Numbered from the stretch's first letter, positions 34,812-43,854 are shown. The stretch is DNA of 64,000 bases from Cryobacterium cryoconiti (GCF_004403065.1 NZ_SOHA01000002.1:1-64000), one strand, 5' to 3'. Translations and numbers: made by a program. Notes: a model not told the origin generated them from the letters alone.

Positions 34812-36836
34812 GTGCCTCTCCCGTCGCTGCGCCGGCGCGCGAGTGACGCCGTCGAGCTCATGGACGACCCCGACTGCGACCCTGACAAACTCGACAGCAC
34901 CTATGCGAACTTCCGGTTCGTGAACGCCGTGGTGTCGGGGTGGCGCGGGATGTACCGCCGCGAGATCCGGCCGGCGCTGTCGCCGACCCGGGAGAGCACC
35001 CTGCTCGACGTCGGGTGCGGTGGCGGCGACGTGGCCCGGGCACTGGCCCGCTGGGCCGCCCGCGACGGACTGCGCCTGCGGATCACGGCCGTCGACCCGG
35101 ATGCCCGGGCGCACGCCTACGCGACGAGCCTGCCGCCGCTGCCCGGGCTCACGTTCCGTCGGGCGCTCAGCTCGGACCTGGTCGCCGAGGGGCTCCGCTT
35201 CGACTTCGTGGTCTCCAACCACGTGCTGCACCACCTCACCGGTGAGCAGCTCGGCGGGCTGCTCGCCGATTCGGAGCTCCTGGTGGCCCCGGGGAGCCTT
35301 CTGGCCTCCGGGCGCCGTCCTGCGGCACGGGTGTTGCACGCCGACATCGAGCGCAGCCGGTTCGCGTATCTCGGGTTCGGGCTCGGCACCTGGCCGCTGT
35401 TTCGCCGGTCGTTCATCCGCGACGACGGGCTCACCTCCATTCGCCGCAGCTTCACGGCACCGGAGCTCCGCGCGGTGGTGCCGCCCGGGTGGCAGGTGAC
35501 GCGCGAGCATCCGTCACGCCTTGTTCTGCGCTGGAAGGCGCCGGCGGCCTCGTCGGGGCCTGGTAGGGCGGTTCTTGCTGCGGCGGATGCTGCCGCGAGT
35601 GTGTCCGTTCCGGTCGAGAGTGACCCGCGCAACGGGCACTCTCGACCGGAACGGGACCTATCGAGCCAGAGTGGGGGGCCGGTGCCGGTTCGGACGACCG
35701 ACGTGATCGTGGTCGGCGGGGGGCCGGTGGGCATCCTGCTCGCGGGTCTGCTGGCCGTGCGCGGTGTCGACGTGGAGGTGCTCGAGCAGCGCGCCGAGCC
35801 GTCCCTGCGGTCCCGGGCCATCGGCATCCACCCGCCGTCGTTGCGGGCGCTGGAGCAACTGGGTGTGGCCGGGCAGGTCCTTGATCGAGCGGTACGGATC
35901 CGTGGTGGCGTGGTGCGCTCGGACGGGCGAACCCTGGGCCGGATGTCTTTCGCCCCGTCCGCCGACCGCACGCAGAGCGTGATCTCCCTGCCGCAGACCG
36001 AGACCGAGGCGGTGCTGCGTGCCCGTTTCGCGGAGCTCGCGCCCGGCCGGCTCCGCGCGGGCGTCACCGTGACCGGAGTCTACGATCGGGGCGACCGGGT
36101 GGCGGTCGACACCGTGCGCACGGCCGGGGAGGCCGTGGAGACTCTCGAAGCCCGTTACGTCGTGGCGGCCGACGGTGCGCGCAGTCTGGTGCGCGACCTC
36201 CTCGGCATCCGTTCTGCAGCACGCACCGGCGGAGAGACGTATCTGATGAGCGACTACCCCGACACGGGGGAGCACCCGGGGGAGGCGGTGCTCTTCTTCG
36301 AACGGGGAGGGGTGGTCGAGTCGTTCCCGCTGCCCGGAGGGCGACGCCGCTGGGTGGCCATGACCGAGGCCCTGCTGACGGAGGCCACGTCCGAGGACCT
36401 GGCCGCGCTCATCCGAGACCGCACCGGTGTGCGCCTGCCCCCGACGGACGCTGTGGCCAGCGCGTTCTCGGTGCAGCAGCGTCTGGCCGCGAGGCTGGTG
36501 GCCGGGCGGGTCGTGCTCATCGGGGACGCGGCGCACCAGATCAGCCCGATCGGCGGGCAGGGCATGAATCTCGGCTGGCTCGACGCGCTGCAGCTGGCCC
36601 CGGCGCTGGACCGGGCGTTGCGCGAACCGGATGCCGCGGCCTCGGTCCTCGGGGACTACGACCGCCGCCGCCGGCGCAGCGCCCGGATGGCCGCCCGGCA
36701 GGCCGGCTTCAACATGGCGATGGGAGGCCCCGTGCAGGGGCTGCGCCTGCGCGCACGCAACGGTCTCGTGCGCATGCTCGCGGTGCCGCCGGCCAGCGCC
36801 GTGCTCGCCCGCGCCTTCACGATGCGCTGGCTGTAG
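34812..36836 (+). CDS. Fused SAM methyltransferase and FAD-dependent monooxygenase
   Basis: One open frame of 674 codons, starting at GTG 34812 five bases after the polyketide synthase stop. Residues 1-245 are a class I SAM methyltransferase (STLLDVGCGGGD at about 63-73, VVSNHVLHHLTGEQLGG later). Residues 290-674 are a PHBH/UbiH-type flavoprotein hydroxylase: DVIVVGGGPVG with GxGxxG at 302-307, then RVVLIGDAAHQISPIGGQGMN (by position, about 568-587). The linker (about 246-290) is encoded by a superfamily A palindrome at 35605-35654. An in-frame GTG at 35682 with a GGGGGG stretch ahead could start a separate monooxygenase, so this is either a real fusion or two genes whose stop codon was lost. 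Role: tailoring of the polyketide by methylation and ring hydroxylation (inference). Confidence 0.85.
   Translation: MPLPSLRRRASDAVELMDDPDCDPDKLDSTYANFRFVNAVVSGWRGMYRREIRPALSPTRESTLLDVGCGGGDVARALARWAARDGLRLRITAVDPDARAHAYATSLPPLPGLTFRRALSSDLVAEGLRFDFVVSNHVLHHLTGEQLGGLLADSELLVAPGSLLASGRRPAARVLHADIERSRFAYLGFGLGTWPLFRRSFIRDDGLTSIRRSFTAPELRAVVPPGWQVTREHPSRLVLRWKAPAASSGPGRAVLAAADAAASVSVPVESDPRNGHSRPERDLSSQSGGPVPVRTTDVIVVGGGPVGILLAGLLAVRGVDVEVLEQRAEPSLRSRAIGIHPPSLRALEQLGVAGQVLDRAVRIRGGVVRSDGRTLGRMSFAPSADRTQSVISLPQTETEAVLRARFAELAPGRLRAGVTVTGVYDRGDRVAVDTVRTAGEAVETLEARYVVAADGARSLVRDLLGIRSAARTGGETYLMSDYPDTGEHPGEAVLFFERGGVVESFPLPGGRRRWVAMTEALLTEATSEDLAALIRDRTGVRLPPTDAVASAFSVQQRLAARLVAGRVVLIGDAAHQISPIGGQGMNLGWLDALQLAPALDRALREPDAAASVLGDYDRRRRRSARMAARQAGFNMAMGGPVQGLRLRARNGLVRMLAVPPASAVLARAFTMRWL
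35605..35654. repeat. Palindromic element, superfamily A, copy 4, inside a reading frame
   Basis: Arms 35605-35622 (CCGTTCCGGTCGAGAGTG) and 35637-35654 pair perfectly over 18 bp around a 14-nt spacer. Unlike the other copies it is translated in frame and codes for the methyltransferase-monooxygenase linker. Confidence 0.9.
35682..35684 (+). promoter_or_regulatory. Possible internal GTG start for the monooxygenase half
   Basis: GTG 35682 is in frame, lies 18 bases before the DVIVVGGG strand and follows GTGGGGGG (35671-35678). If used it would release the monooxygenase as an independent 384-residue protein. Confidence 0.4.
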
Positions 36837-36895
36837 TCCGCCCCTTCTGGTCCCCATTCGGAAGTGCAGGGTTCGGAGGTGCAGGCCGGGCCATG

Positions 36896-36990
36896 TGCAT
36901 AACTCCTGCAATTCGGCGGAGCAGCGGAACGGTTGCCCGGAATTCCGGGGGTGGCTCCCGGCCGGCACCAGAATTTGCAGGAGTTATGCA
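36896..36990. repeat. Palindromic element, family C, copy 1 (95 bp)
   Basis: Terminal arms TGCATAACTCCTGCAA (36896-36911) and its complement (36975-36990) are perfect over 16 bp. The middle holds a second palindrome CCCGGAATTCCGGG at 36936-36949. It lies between the convergent polyketide and glycosidase genes. Confidence 0.92.
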
Positions 36991-37067
36991 ACGGGTGACG
37001 GATGACCTGGTCCGGGCTGCCGGGCTCCCGGGCAGGCGACGGACCGCCCGCCAGCCCGGCGCGAGCC

Positions 37068-39119
37068 CTAGCCGACCGGGGCCGGGGCGAGCGGGGTCCG
37101 GAGGCCGTGCACCGTCACATCGCCGACGACGGCGGGGCTGATCGGGGTGGCGGTGACGTGGCCGGTGACCGGGTCCGGCGCCAGGCCGAGCACGGTGCCC
37201 AGCACGGAGACCGCGGCGGCCGCCGACCAGGCCTGCGGGCGGCAGGCGGCCGGGTAGGGCACCGCCTGGGCGACCGCGGTGGACGCGTCGCCGGAGTGCA
37301 GCTCCGGCATGCGGTAGTCGAAGGATTCGGCTGCGGCGAGCAGCCCCTCGATCAGGATGCCGGCCTCGGCGCCGAATCCGGCGCGCCCCAGTCCGGAGAT
37401 CGCGATGGCGGTGTCGTGGGTCCAGACCGAGCCGCCGTGGTAGCTCAGCGGCCAGTAGCCGGTGGAGTCCGTCGACATCGTGCGCAGGCCGTAGCCGGAG
37501 CTGAGCTCGGGGGAGACCAGCCGGGCGGCCACGAGGGCGGACTCCTCGGCGGAGAGCAGCCCGGTGCCCAGCAGGTGGCCGATGTTGCTGGTCACGGTGT
37601 CGACGGGGCGCTTGAAGGCGTCGAGGGCGACGGCCGGGTAGCGGCCTGCCGGCGAGTCGATCCAGAACGAATCCCGGAACCGGGTCTGGAGCGCTTCGGC
37701 CCGGGCCCGCCAGGCGTCGCCGCCGGGCCGGTTGAACGCGTCGAGCAGCTCGGCACCGCCGATGTAGGCCTCGTAGGCGTAGGCCTGCACCTCGCACAGG
37801 GCGATCGGCCCGTCGGCGAGGCTGCCGTCGCGCCACTGGATCGAGTCGCCGGAGTCCTTCCAGCCCTGGTTCGCGAGTCCGTGGCCGGTGATGTCGACGT
37901 ATTCGAGGAAGCCGTCGCCGTCGCTGTCGCCGAAGTCGCGCATCCAGCCGAGGGCCGCCTCGAGCGCCGGCAGCAGCGCCTCGACCTCGTCGGAGGCCAA
38001 ACCCCACCGGTAGGCGTCGCGCAACAGGCAGATCCAGAGCGGGGTGGCGTCGACGGTGCCGTAGTAGAGCGGCGGCAGCGACAGGCTCTCGCCCGGCATC
38101 GAGAACACGTCGGGGCGCAGCTCGTGCATGATCTTGCCGGGCTGTTCCGCCGTCTCGGTGTCGCTCTTCGTGCCCTGCAGCTGGGCGAGCAGGCGCAGCG
38201 TGGAACCGGCGATCTCGGTGCCGAGGGGCAGCAGGAAACGTGCCGCCCACAGCGAATCCCGGCCGAACAGGGTGAAGAACCAGGGTGCGCCGGCGGCCAG
38301 GAACGGCTCGTCCGGGCTCTCCCGGGTGGCCATCCGCAGGCCGGTCAGGTCGTCGAGCGCGCGCGCCACCCAGCGGCCCAGGCGCGCGTCGCCGGAGCGC
38401 ACCGACACGCCGGCCCACTCCGGCAGCCCGGGCGCGCCCTGCACCACGGTCGCCGCGTGCGCGACGTCGACCGACCACTCCACGGCGACGCTGCCCCTCG
38501 CGGGCACCGTGACCGCCCAGGTGCCGGTGACCTCGGTGTCAGCCTCGGCGGTGGACCCGGCCAGCACCCCGTCGCCGCTGACGCCGATCAGCGCCGACAC
38601 GGCGGCGGTCGACAGACGGATGCCCCCGCTCGCCTCCGTCACGGCGACATCCGGTGCCGCGGGCAGGTCCGCGCCCCCGAAAGCGTCGCGCTCGGCAGCC
38701 CCCGCGAGGCCGGCCTTCACGGTCTGCATATCGGCGAAATCGGGCGTCAGGCGCACGGACACGGTCGTCTCGACGGCCTGCTCGAGTCCCGAGATGATCT
38801 CGATCCGCTCGGTCATGCGCCCCGCGGTGACCGTGCGGGTGACCTCGAGTCGCAGCCGCGGGTCGGCGGTGCGGTCGTCGAGGTGGCGGAGCAGCGACGT
38901 GAAGGTGACCGCGCCTGCACCGCGCTGGGCGTGTCCGATCGCCTCGCCGGTCTGGCCGCCGATCAGCAGCGACCAGCCGGAGAGGACCCGGGTGTCCGCG
39001 TGGTAGAGGCCGTGGATGGGCTTCTCCGTCTGCCCGTCGGACCGCGACCACGCCTGGGTGGGGGCCGCCAGAACGATGGCGGAGTCATGGAGCAGAGGCT
39101 GGACAGGGTGAGAGAACAT
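37068..39119 (-). CDS. Glycogen-debranching/amylo-alpha-1,6-glucosidase-type glycosidase
   Basis: 683 residues. The N-terminal part (about 1-260) is the beta-sandwich of the GDE N-terminal type (KPIHGLYHADTRVLSGWSLL). The C-terminal part is an (alpha/alpha)6 barrel with APWFFTLFGRDSLWAARF, GYWPLSYHGGSVWTHDTAIA and PYPAACRPQAWSAAA, features of bacterial proteins annotated as amylo-alpha-1,6-glucosidase. No signal peptide, so it acts in the cytoplasm on imported oligosaccharides. It closes a minus-strand operon after two sugar permeases and a binding protein, 96 bases downstream. Exact linkage specificity is not readable. Confidence 0.87.
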   Translation of the reverse strand: MFSHPVQPLLHDSAIVLAAPTQAWSRSDGQTEKPIHGLYHADTRVLSGWSLLIGGQTGEAIGHAQRGAGAVTFTSLLRHLDDRTADPRLRLEVTRTVTAGRMTERIEIISGLEQAVETTVSVRLTPDFADMQTVKAGLAGAAERDAFGGADLPAAPDVAVTEASGGIRLSTAAVSALIGVSGDGVLAGSTAEADTEVTGTWAVTVPARGSVAVEWSVDVAHAATVVQGAPGLPEWAGVSVRSGDARLGRWVARALDDLTGLRMATRESPDEPFLAAGAPWFFTLFGRDSLWAARFLLPLGTEIAGSTLRLLAQLQGTKSDTETAEQPGKIMHELRPDVFSMPGESLSLPPLYYGTVDATPLWICLLRDAYRWGLASDEVEALLPALEAALGWMRDFGDSDGDGFLEYVDITGHGLANQGWKDSGDSIQWRDGSLADGPIALCEVQAYAYEAYIGGAELLDAFNRPGGDAWRARAEALQTRFRDSFWIDSPAGRYPAVALDAFKRPVDTVTSNIGHLLGTGLLSAEESALVAARLVSPELSSGYGLRTMSTDSTGYWPLSYHGGSVWTHDTAIAISGLGRAGFGAEAGILIEGLLAAAESFDYRMPELHSGDASTAVAQAVPYPAACRPQAWSAAAAVSVLGTVLGLAPDPVTGHVTATPISPAVVGDVTVHGLRTPLAPAPVG

Positions 39120-39214
39120 GAGTGAGGTACGACTCCAGAGTGGGGTTGTGGTGCGGAATTACCGGGCAAATTGATAAAGAACGGAGTGCCGGGAGAACGG
39201 GGAGGGAGGAGGGG

Positions 39215-40123
39215 TTACTCCTTCACCGCCCCGTCGGTGGTGTTCATGATGCGTTTCTGGAAGATGAAGAACATCACCGCGACCGGGATGGTCATGATCG
39301 CCGCCGCGGCCAGCTTGAGCGGGTACTGGGTGCCCTGGCTGAGCTGCCCGGACGCCAGTGAGGCCACACCCTTGGTCAGGGTGGTCAGCTCGGGCGACTG
39401 CGTGGCGACGATGAAGTGCGACAGCTCGTTCCAGGAACCCTGGAACGACAGGATGATGATGGTCACCAGCGCCGGACGGGCCATCGGCAGCACGATCGAC
39501 CAGAACACCCGGAAGGTGCCGGCCCCGTCGATGCGGGCCTGCTCCTCCACGCTGGCGGGAATCGACTCGAAGAAGTTCTTCATGATGAAGACGCCGGCGG
39601 CGTCCGTGAGCAGCGGCACGATCATGGCCACGTAGGTGTCGTAGATGCCGAGCTGGTTGATCACCAGGAACTTGGGGATCAGCAGCACCACACCGGGCAC
39701 GCTCATCACGGCGATGAGCAGCGCGAAGATCACGTTGCGGCCCCGGAAGTGCAACCGGGCGAGGGCGTACCCGGCCAGAGAGTTGAAGAAGACGCGGCCG
39801 AGGGTGACGAAGACCGTGACGATTGCGGAGTTCTGGAACCAGACCGGGAAGTCCGAGTTGAGGAACAACCTTTCGTACGCGGCCGTGGACCAGGTCTGCG
39901 GGAGCAGCGACATGGGATTGCTGGCGGCGTCGCCATCCGTTTTGAAGGAGGTGGCGACCTGGATCAGAAACGGGGCGATGTAGATCATCGCGAGCACGAT
40001 CAGGATCGCGTAGAGCAGCGACTTGCCGGCGACCTGGCGGTTCGGCAGCTGTTCCCGGCTCAGGGCGCGCAGGCGCCGGGACGGGGAGACGGTGCGCTCG
40101 CGGGTTCTCGTGGTGGTGCTCAT
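39215..40123 (-). CDS. Sugar ABC transporter permease (MalG type)
   Basis: 302 residues and six predicted helices. The MalG-family coupling loop is present as SVEEQARIDGAGTFRVFWSIVLP (EAA motif; residues about 185-207). ATG 40123 overlaps the upstream permease stop in ATGA. It would pair with the next permease for carbohydrate uptake. Confidence 0.93.
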   Translation of the reverse strand: MSTTTRTRERTVSPSRRLRALSREQLPNRQVAGKSLLYAILIVLAMIYIAPFLIQVATSFKTDGDAASNPMSLLPQTWSTAAYERLFLNSDFPVWFQNSAIVTVFVTLGRVFFNSLAGYALARLHFRGRNVIFALLIAVMSVPGVVLLIPKFLVINQLGIYDTYVAMIVPLLTDAAGVFIMKNFFESIPASVEEQARIDGAGTFRVFWSIVLPMARPALVTIIILSFQGSWNELSHFIVATQSPELTTLTKGVASLASGQLSQGTQYPLKLAAAAIMTIPVAVMFFIFQKRIMNTTDGAVKE

Positions 40124-41214
40124 TTCGAACCTCCGGATGTCGGATTCTGCAGATACGGACGCATCCGTCGTTCGGAGACCTGACGTTCGGCCAGCAGCCA
40201 GCGCTGGAAGAGGGTGAAGGCCACGATGATCACGAACAGGATGAACGCGATCGCGGCACCCTGGCCCCAGGCCTGGTTGGTGAAGGCCGCCTGATAGGAG
40301 AGGTAGGCCGGCGTGAGTGTTGTCTTGCCCGGACCGCCCTGGGTGCCGGTGTAGATCTGGTCGAAGACCTGCCAGGCGCCGATCAGGCCGAGGGTGAGCA
40401 CGGTGAAGAGGGTCGGCCGCAGCTGGGGGAGGGTGACCCGCCAGAACCGCTGCCAGCCGTTGGCGCCGTCCATCATGGCTGCCTCGACGACGTCGCCGCT
40501 GAGGTTCTGCAGCGCGGCGATGAACAGCAGCATGAACGTGCCGCTGGTGGTGAACACGGCCATCAGGATGAAGGCGCTCATGGCGACGGATGGCCCGGCG
40601 AGCCACTCCCAGAAGGAGATTCCGAGGAACGTGTTGCCGGTCAGGGCGGCCGGCCCGGTCTCGACGCCGAACAGGCCGAGGAAGTTGTGCAGCACACCGC
40701 TGGGGTCATTGAACCAGTTCGGTCCGTTGATGCCGATGAACGCGAGCAGTTTGTTGACCGCTCCGCTGGCGCTGAACAGGAACAGCCAGAGCACCGTGAT
40801 GGCGACCGAGCTGGTCACCGACGGGAAGTAGAACGCGGTGCGGAAGAAGCCGCGGCCGCGCAGGATCTGCCGGTTGACCAGCACGGCCAGCAGCAGCGAC
40901 AGCATGGTCTGGGTCGGCACGACCAGGAGGACGTACCAGGCGTTGTTGCGCAGCGCCGTTCCGAAGTCCTGTTCGGCCAGGCCGCCGCCGCCGACCAGGG
41001 CGGAGTAGTTGTCGAGGCCCACAAACGACACGGTGCCGCCGAAGGGGCTGCCGCGGCCGTTCCAGTCGGAGAAGCTGACCCAGAGGGCCATCAGCACCGG
41101 AATGACCAGGAACATGCCGAGCAGGATGATCATCGGGGCGGTGAAGAGCCACCCCGAGGCGGCCTCGCCGCTCCGGAGGCCGGAGCGGCGAGCTGTGCGT
41201 GCGGGCGTCGACAT
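40120..41214 (-). CDS. Sugar ABC transporter permease (MalF type)
   Basis: 364 residues, carbohydrate-uptake permease of the UgpA/MalF class. The N-terminal segment SGWLFTAPMIILLGMFLVIP is typical, and the EAA loop reads VVEAAMMDGANGWQRFWRVTLP (by position, about 245-266). It starts 6 bases after the binding-protein stop and overlaps the MalG-type permease by 4 bases. Confidence 0.93.
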   Translation of the reverse strand: MSTPARTARRSGLRSGEAASGWLFTAPMIILLGMFLVIPVLMALWVSFSDWNGRGSPFGGTVSFVGLDNYSALVGGGGLAEQDFGTALRNNAWYVLLVVPTQTMLSLLLAVLVNRQILRGRGFFRTAFYFPSVTSSVAITVLWLFLFSASGAVNKLLAFIGINGPNWFNDPSGVLHNFLGLFGVETGPAALTGNTFLGISFWEWLAGPSVAMSAFILMAVFTTSGTFMLLFIAALQNLSGDVVEAAMMDGANGWQRFWRVTLPQLRPTLFTVLTLGLIGAWQVFDQIYTGTQGGPGKTTLTPAYLSYQAAFTNQAWGQGAAIAFILFVIIVAFTLFQRWLLAERQVSERRMRPYLQNPTSGGSK

Positions 41215-41220
41215 GGTGGA

Positions 41221-42477
41221 CTACTTCAGCAGTGCTTCGAGGTTCTTCTGCACGGAGTCGAGGATCGCCTGGGCGTCCCCGGTCTTGAGCGACTCGAGCT
41301 GCGCGTTCAGGTCGCTCACGACATCCGCGGCGCCCTTCACGTTGGGCACGCCCTGGGCGTAGTCAGCGCCGTCGAGGAAGGCGACGAGGGTGGGGTTGGC
41401 GGTCTTCCACTCGTCGGCGGCGGACTCGATCGAGGGCATCGGACCGAACTCCTCGGAGAAGGTGAGCTGGGCGTCCTTGCTGGTGAGCTGTTCCACCAGC
41501 TCGAGGGCGGCAGCCTGGTTGGGGCTGTCGGCGGCGATGCCCCAGCAGTTGGTGAACTGCAGGGTGCCCTTGCCCTCCGGGCCCGCGGGGAGCTCGGCGA
41601 CCGTGTAGTTGACCGCGGGGAAGTCGCTCTTCATCGCGCCCGTGATCCAGTTGCCTTCGATGGTCATGGCCGAGAGCTGCTTGCCGAACGCCTCGCCGCC
41701 CCAGCCGGCGCCGATTTCGCTGGCGTAGCTCATCACCCCGTCGTTCAGGAGGGTCTGCGCGTATTCGAGGCCCGCGACGCTCTCCGCGCTGTTCGCGGTG
41801 ACCTCGGTGCTGTCCTCGTTCATCAGGCTGCCGCCGGCCTGCGCCATGAAAGCGCCGAGGCGGGCGTACTCGCCCCCGAGGGAGAGTCCGACCTGGGTGT
41901 CGGTGGTGAGGGTCTTGCTCACGGCGGCAAGCTCATCCCAGGTGGTGGGGATGTCGGCGTCGGTGAGCCCGGCCTGGGCCCAGAGGTCGGTGTTGATGAC
42001 CAGGCCCAGGGTCGAGAAGTCCTTCGGTGCGCAGTAGAACTTGTCCTCGTAGGTGAAGGAGTTGACCAGGCTCGGGTAGAAGTCGTCCTTGTTGGCGAGC
42101 TGGTCGCCGTAGGCCAGGAGCGAGCCGTTCGAGGCGTAGCCGGCGAGGGCATCCGTCGAGAGGTAGAAGACGTCGGCGGGCTTCTGGGCGGCGAAGCCCT
42201 GGGCGAGCTGCTGGTTGAGGTCGCTGGCGACGCTGACCTTGGCGTCGGTGCCGGATTTCTCGGACCAGGCGGCGACCGCGGCGTTGACGGATGCGGTCTC
42301 GGCGTCTCCGCTGGAGCCGATCAGCACGTTGAGTCCCTGGGAGGAGTCGCTGGTGAGCTCTCCGCCCGCATCGGCGGTGTCGCCGAAGCCGGATCCGGAA
42401 CCGCAGGCGCTGAGAGTGAGGGCGCCGGCGACGGCGAGCCCGGTTCCGATCAACCAGCGAGAGTTGCGTCGTTGCAT
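41221..42477 (-). CDS. Sugar ABC transporter substrate-binding lipoprotein
   Basis: 418-residue lipoprotein of solute-binding family 1 (lipobox LSAC in AGALTLSACGSG). Family features include KPADVFYLSTDALAGYASNG and the hinge-side block AMTIEGNWITGAM. ATG 42477 follows AAGGAG. It is the first gene of the operon and lies under two LacI-type operators. The neighbouring debranching-type glycosidase argues for an alpha-glucan oligosaccharide as ligand (inference). Confidence 0.92.
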   Translation of the reverse strand: MQRRNSRWLIGTGLAVAGALTLSACGSGSGFGDTADAGGELTSDSSQGLNVLIGSSGDAETASVNAAVAAWSEKSGTDAKVSVASDLNQQLAQGFAAQKPADVFYLSTDALAGYASNGSLLAYGDQLANKDDFYPSLVNSFTYEDKFYCAPKDFSTLGLVINTDLWAQAGLTDADIPTTWDELAAVSKTLTTDTQVGLSLGGEYARLGAFMAQAGGSLMNEDSTEVTANSAESVAGLEYAQTLLNDGVMSYASEIGAGWGGEAFGKQLSAMTIEGNWITGAMKSDFPAVNYTVAELPAGPEGKGTLQFTNCWGIAADSPNQAAALELVEQLTSKDAQLTFSEEFGPMPSIESAADEWKTANPTLVAFLDGADYAQGVPNVKGAADVVSDLNAQLESLKTGDAQAILDSVQKNLEALLK

Positions 42478-42544
42478 CTTGTTTCTCCTTGTGTCGCGCA
42501 TCGATGCGCGTTTGCTTGTGTAGAGGTCACGATAGCTGACTTTA

Positions 42545-42558
42545 TTTGATCGATCAAA
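42545..42558. promoter_or_regulatory. LacI-type operator O1
   Basis: TTTGATCGATCAAA is a perfect 14-bp palindrome, 67 bases upstream of the binding-protein start. Its repeats at O2 and O3 make a regulator site likely, with the adjacent LacI protein the obvious candidate. Confidence 0.82.
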
Positions 42559-42565
42559 CTTTTCT

Positions 42566-42579
42566 TTTGATCGATACAA
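42566..42579. promoter_or_regulatory. LacI-type operator O2
   Basis: TTTGATCGATACAA differs from O1 at two positions in one half-site; centres are 21 bases apart, two helical turns, which would let two dimers bind on the same face. Confidence 0.75.
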
Positions 42580-42644
42580 TCCGCGTCTTTCCGGGGAACA
42601 GGTCCGCGGGGTGGCCGAGCGGAGAATTGCCTGACCGGCGGGGC

Positions 42645-42712
42645 GATCGCAGGGGGCGCGCGGACGGGCGCTCGGACGGGCGGTCGGGCGGGCGCCCCCG
42701 TTCCCTGCGATC
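42645..42712. repeat. GC-rich imperfect hairpin with degenerate decamer repeats
   Basis: GATCGCAGG (42645-42653) pairs with CCTGCGATC (42704-42712), and GGGGGCGC (42652-42659) with GCGCCCCC (42692-42699). The loop holds degenerate copies of a CGGGCGGTCGG-like decamer. It lies between the divergent operators O2 and O3 and may insulate the two promoters. Confidence 0.6.
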
Positions 42713-42744
42713 CGGCGGCACGCGGTAGCCTGTGCAGAACGGTA

Positions 42745-42758
42745 TTTGATCGTTCAAT
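42745..42758. promoter_or_regulatory. LacI-type operator O3 (autoregulatory)
   Basis: TTTGATCGTTCAAT lies 49 bases upstream of the LacI-family gene, on the opposite side of the intergenic region from O1 and O2. It suggests the regulator controls its own gene. Confidence 0.72.
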
Positions 42759-42807
42759 TCAGGCGCGGTCGTGCGCGGTCATCGGCAGGCTTGGGGCAGG
42801 AGCAGGT

Positions 42808-43854
42808 ATGAGCGGGCTTCCCACGGTGACGGATGTCGCCCTTGCGGCCGGCGTCTCCCGCCAGACCGTCTCGAATGTGATGAATTCGCCCGGCATCGTG
42901 CGCGCTGACACCCGCGAGCGGGTCGAGGCCGCCATCAAGGAGCTCGGGTATCGGCCCCACGCCTCCGCCCGGCGCCTCCGCACGCGGCGCAGCTCGACCA
43001 TCGGCATCCGTCTGGACCCGATGATCGACGGCATCTCCGGGTCGGTGCTCGACCGGTTCCTGCACGCCCTGACCGAACAGGCCGACGCGCAGGGGCTGCG
43101 CGTGCTGTTGTTCACGGCGACGAGCCCCGACGACGAGATCACCCAGTTCCAGCGTCTGAACGACGGCGCGGACGTCGACGGCTTCGTGCTCACCTCGACG
43201 TTCGCCGGCGACCCGCGCACCCAGTGGCTGATCGCGAACGGCATCTCCTTCGTCACCTTCGGACGCCCGTGGGGTGACGACGATCTGAACGACCCGCAGC
43301 ACCTGTGGGTGGATGTGGACGGCTGGGCCGGCCTGCACGAAGCCACCCGGGCGCAACAGGACGCCGGTGCCCGGCGGATCGCCTACATCGGCTGGCCCAG
43401 CCCGTCGGGCACCGGCGACGAACGCCGCCGGGGCTGGTACGACGCGATGATGGAACGCGGCGACGTCTCGGCCGAGGAACTCGCCCGGCTCGAGATCGTC
43501 ACCACCGACGGTGTCAGCCAGGGCACCGCCGCGATGACGGAGCTGCGGCAGAACGCCGGCCGGCTCGACGCCGTGCTCTGCGCGAGTGACTCGCTCGCCC
43601 TCGGCGCGATGATCGCCAACCCGGGACGCGTGCCGGTCACCGGGTACGACAACACGCCGGTTGCCGCCGCGGTCGGTCTCTCCAGCGTCGACCAGGCCGT
43701 CGACGAGGTCGCCGCCGGAGTGCTCGACCTCCTCACGGGAGAATTCGGCGGACGCGTGCACGGCGCCCCGGAATCGGACGAGCCGCGGCACCGGCTGATC
43801 ACGCCCCGGCTGGTCGTGCGCGAGTTCGCCGCCATTCCGATGGACGTGCCGTAG
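42808..43854 (+). CDS. LacI-family transcriptional regulator of the alpha-glucan locus
   Basis: 348 residues. The N-terminal helix-turn-helix is TVTDVALAAGVSRQTVSNVM and the hinge helix is YRPHASARRLRTRRS. A periplasmic-binding-like effector domain follows (RIAYIGWPSP, DAVLCASDSLALGAM, VPVTGYDNTPVAAAV). ATG 42808 follows AGGAG. It is divergent from the importer and flanked by TTTGATCG operators, so it is the likely repressor, released by an imported sugar. Confidence 0.92.
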   Translation: MSGLPTVTDVALAAGVSRQTVSNVMNSPGIVRADTRERVEAAIKELGYRPHASARRLRTRRSSTIGIRLDPMIDGISGSVLDRFLHALTEQADAQGLRVLLFTATSPDDEITQFQRLNDGADVDGFVLTSTFAGDPRTQWLIANGISFVTFGRPWGDDDLNDPQHLWVDVDGWAGLHEATRAQQDAGARRIAYIGWPSPSGTGDERRRGWYDAMMERGDVSAEELARLEIVTTDGVSQGTAAMTELRQNAGRLDAVLCASDSLALGAMIANPGRVPVTGYDNTPVAAAVGLSSVDQAVDEVAAGVLDLLTGEFGGRVHGAPESDEPRHRLITPRLVVREFAAIPMDVP

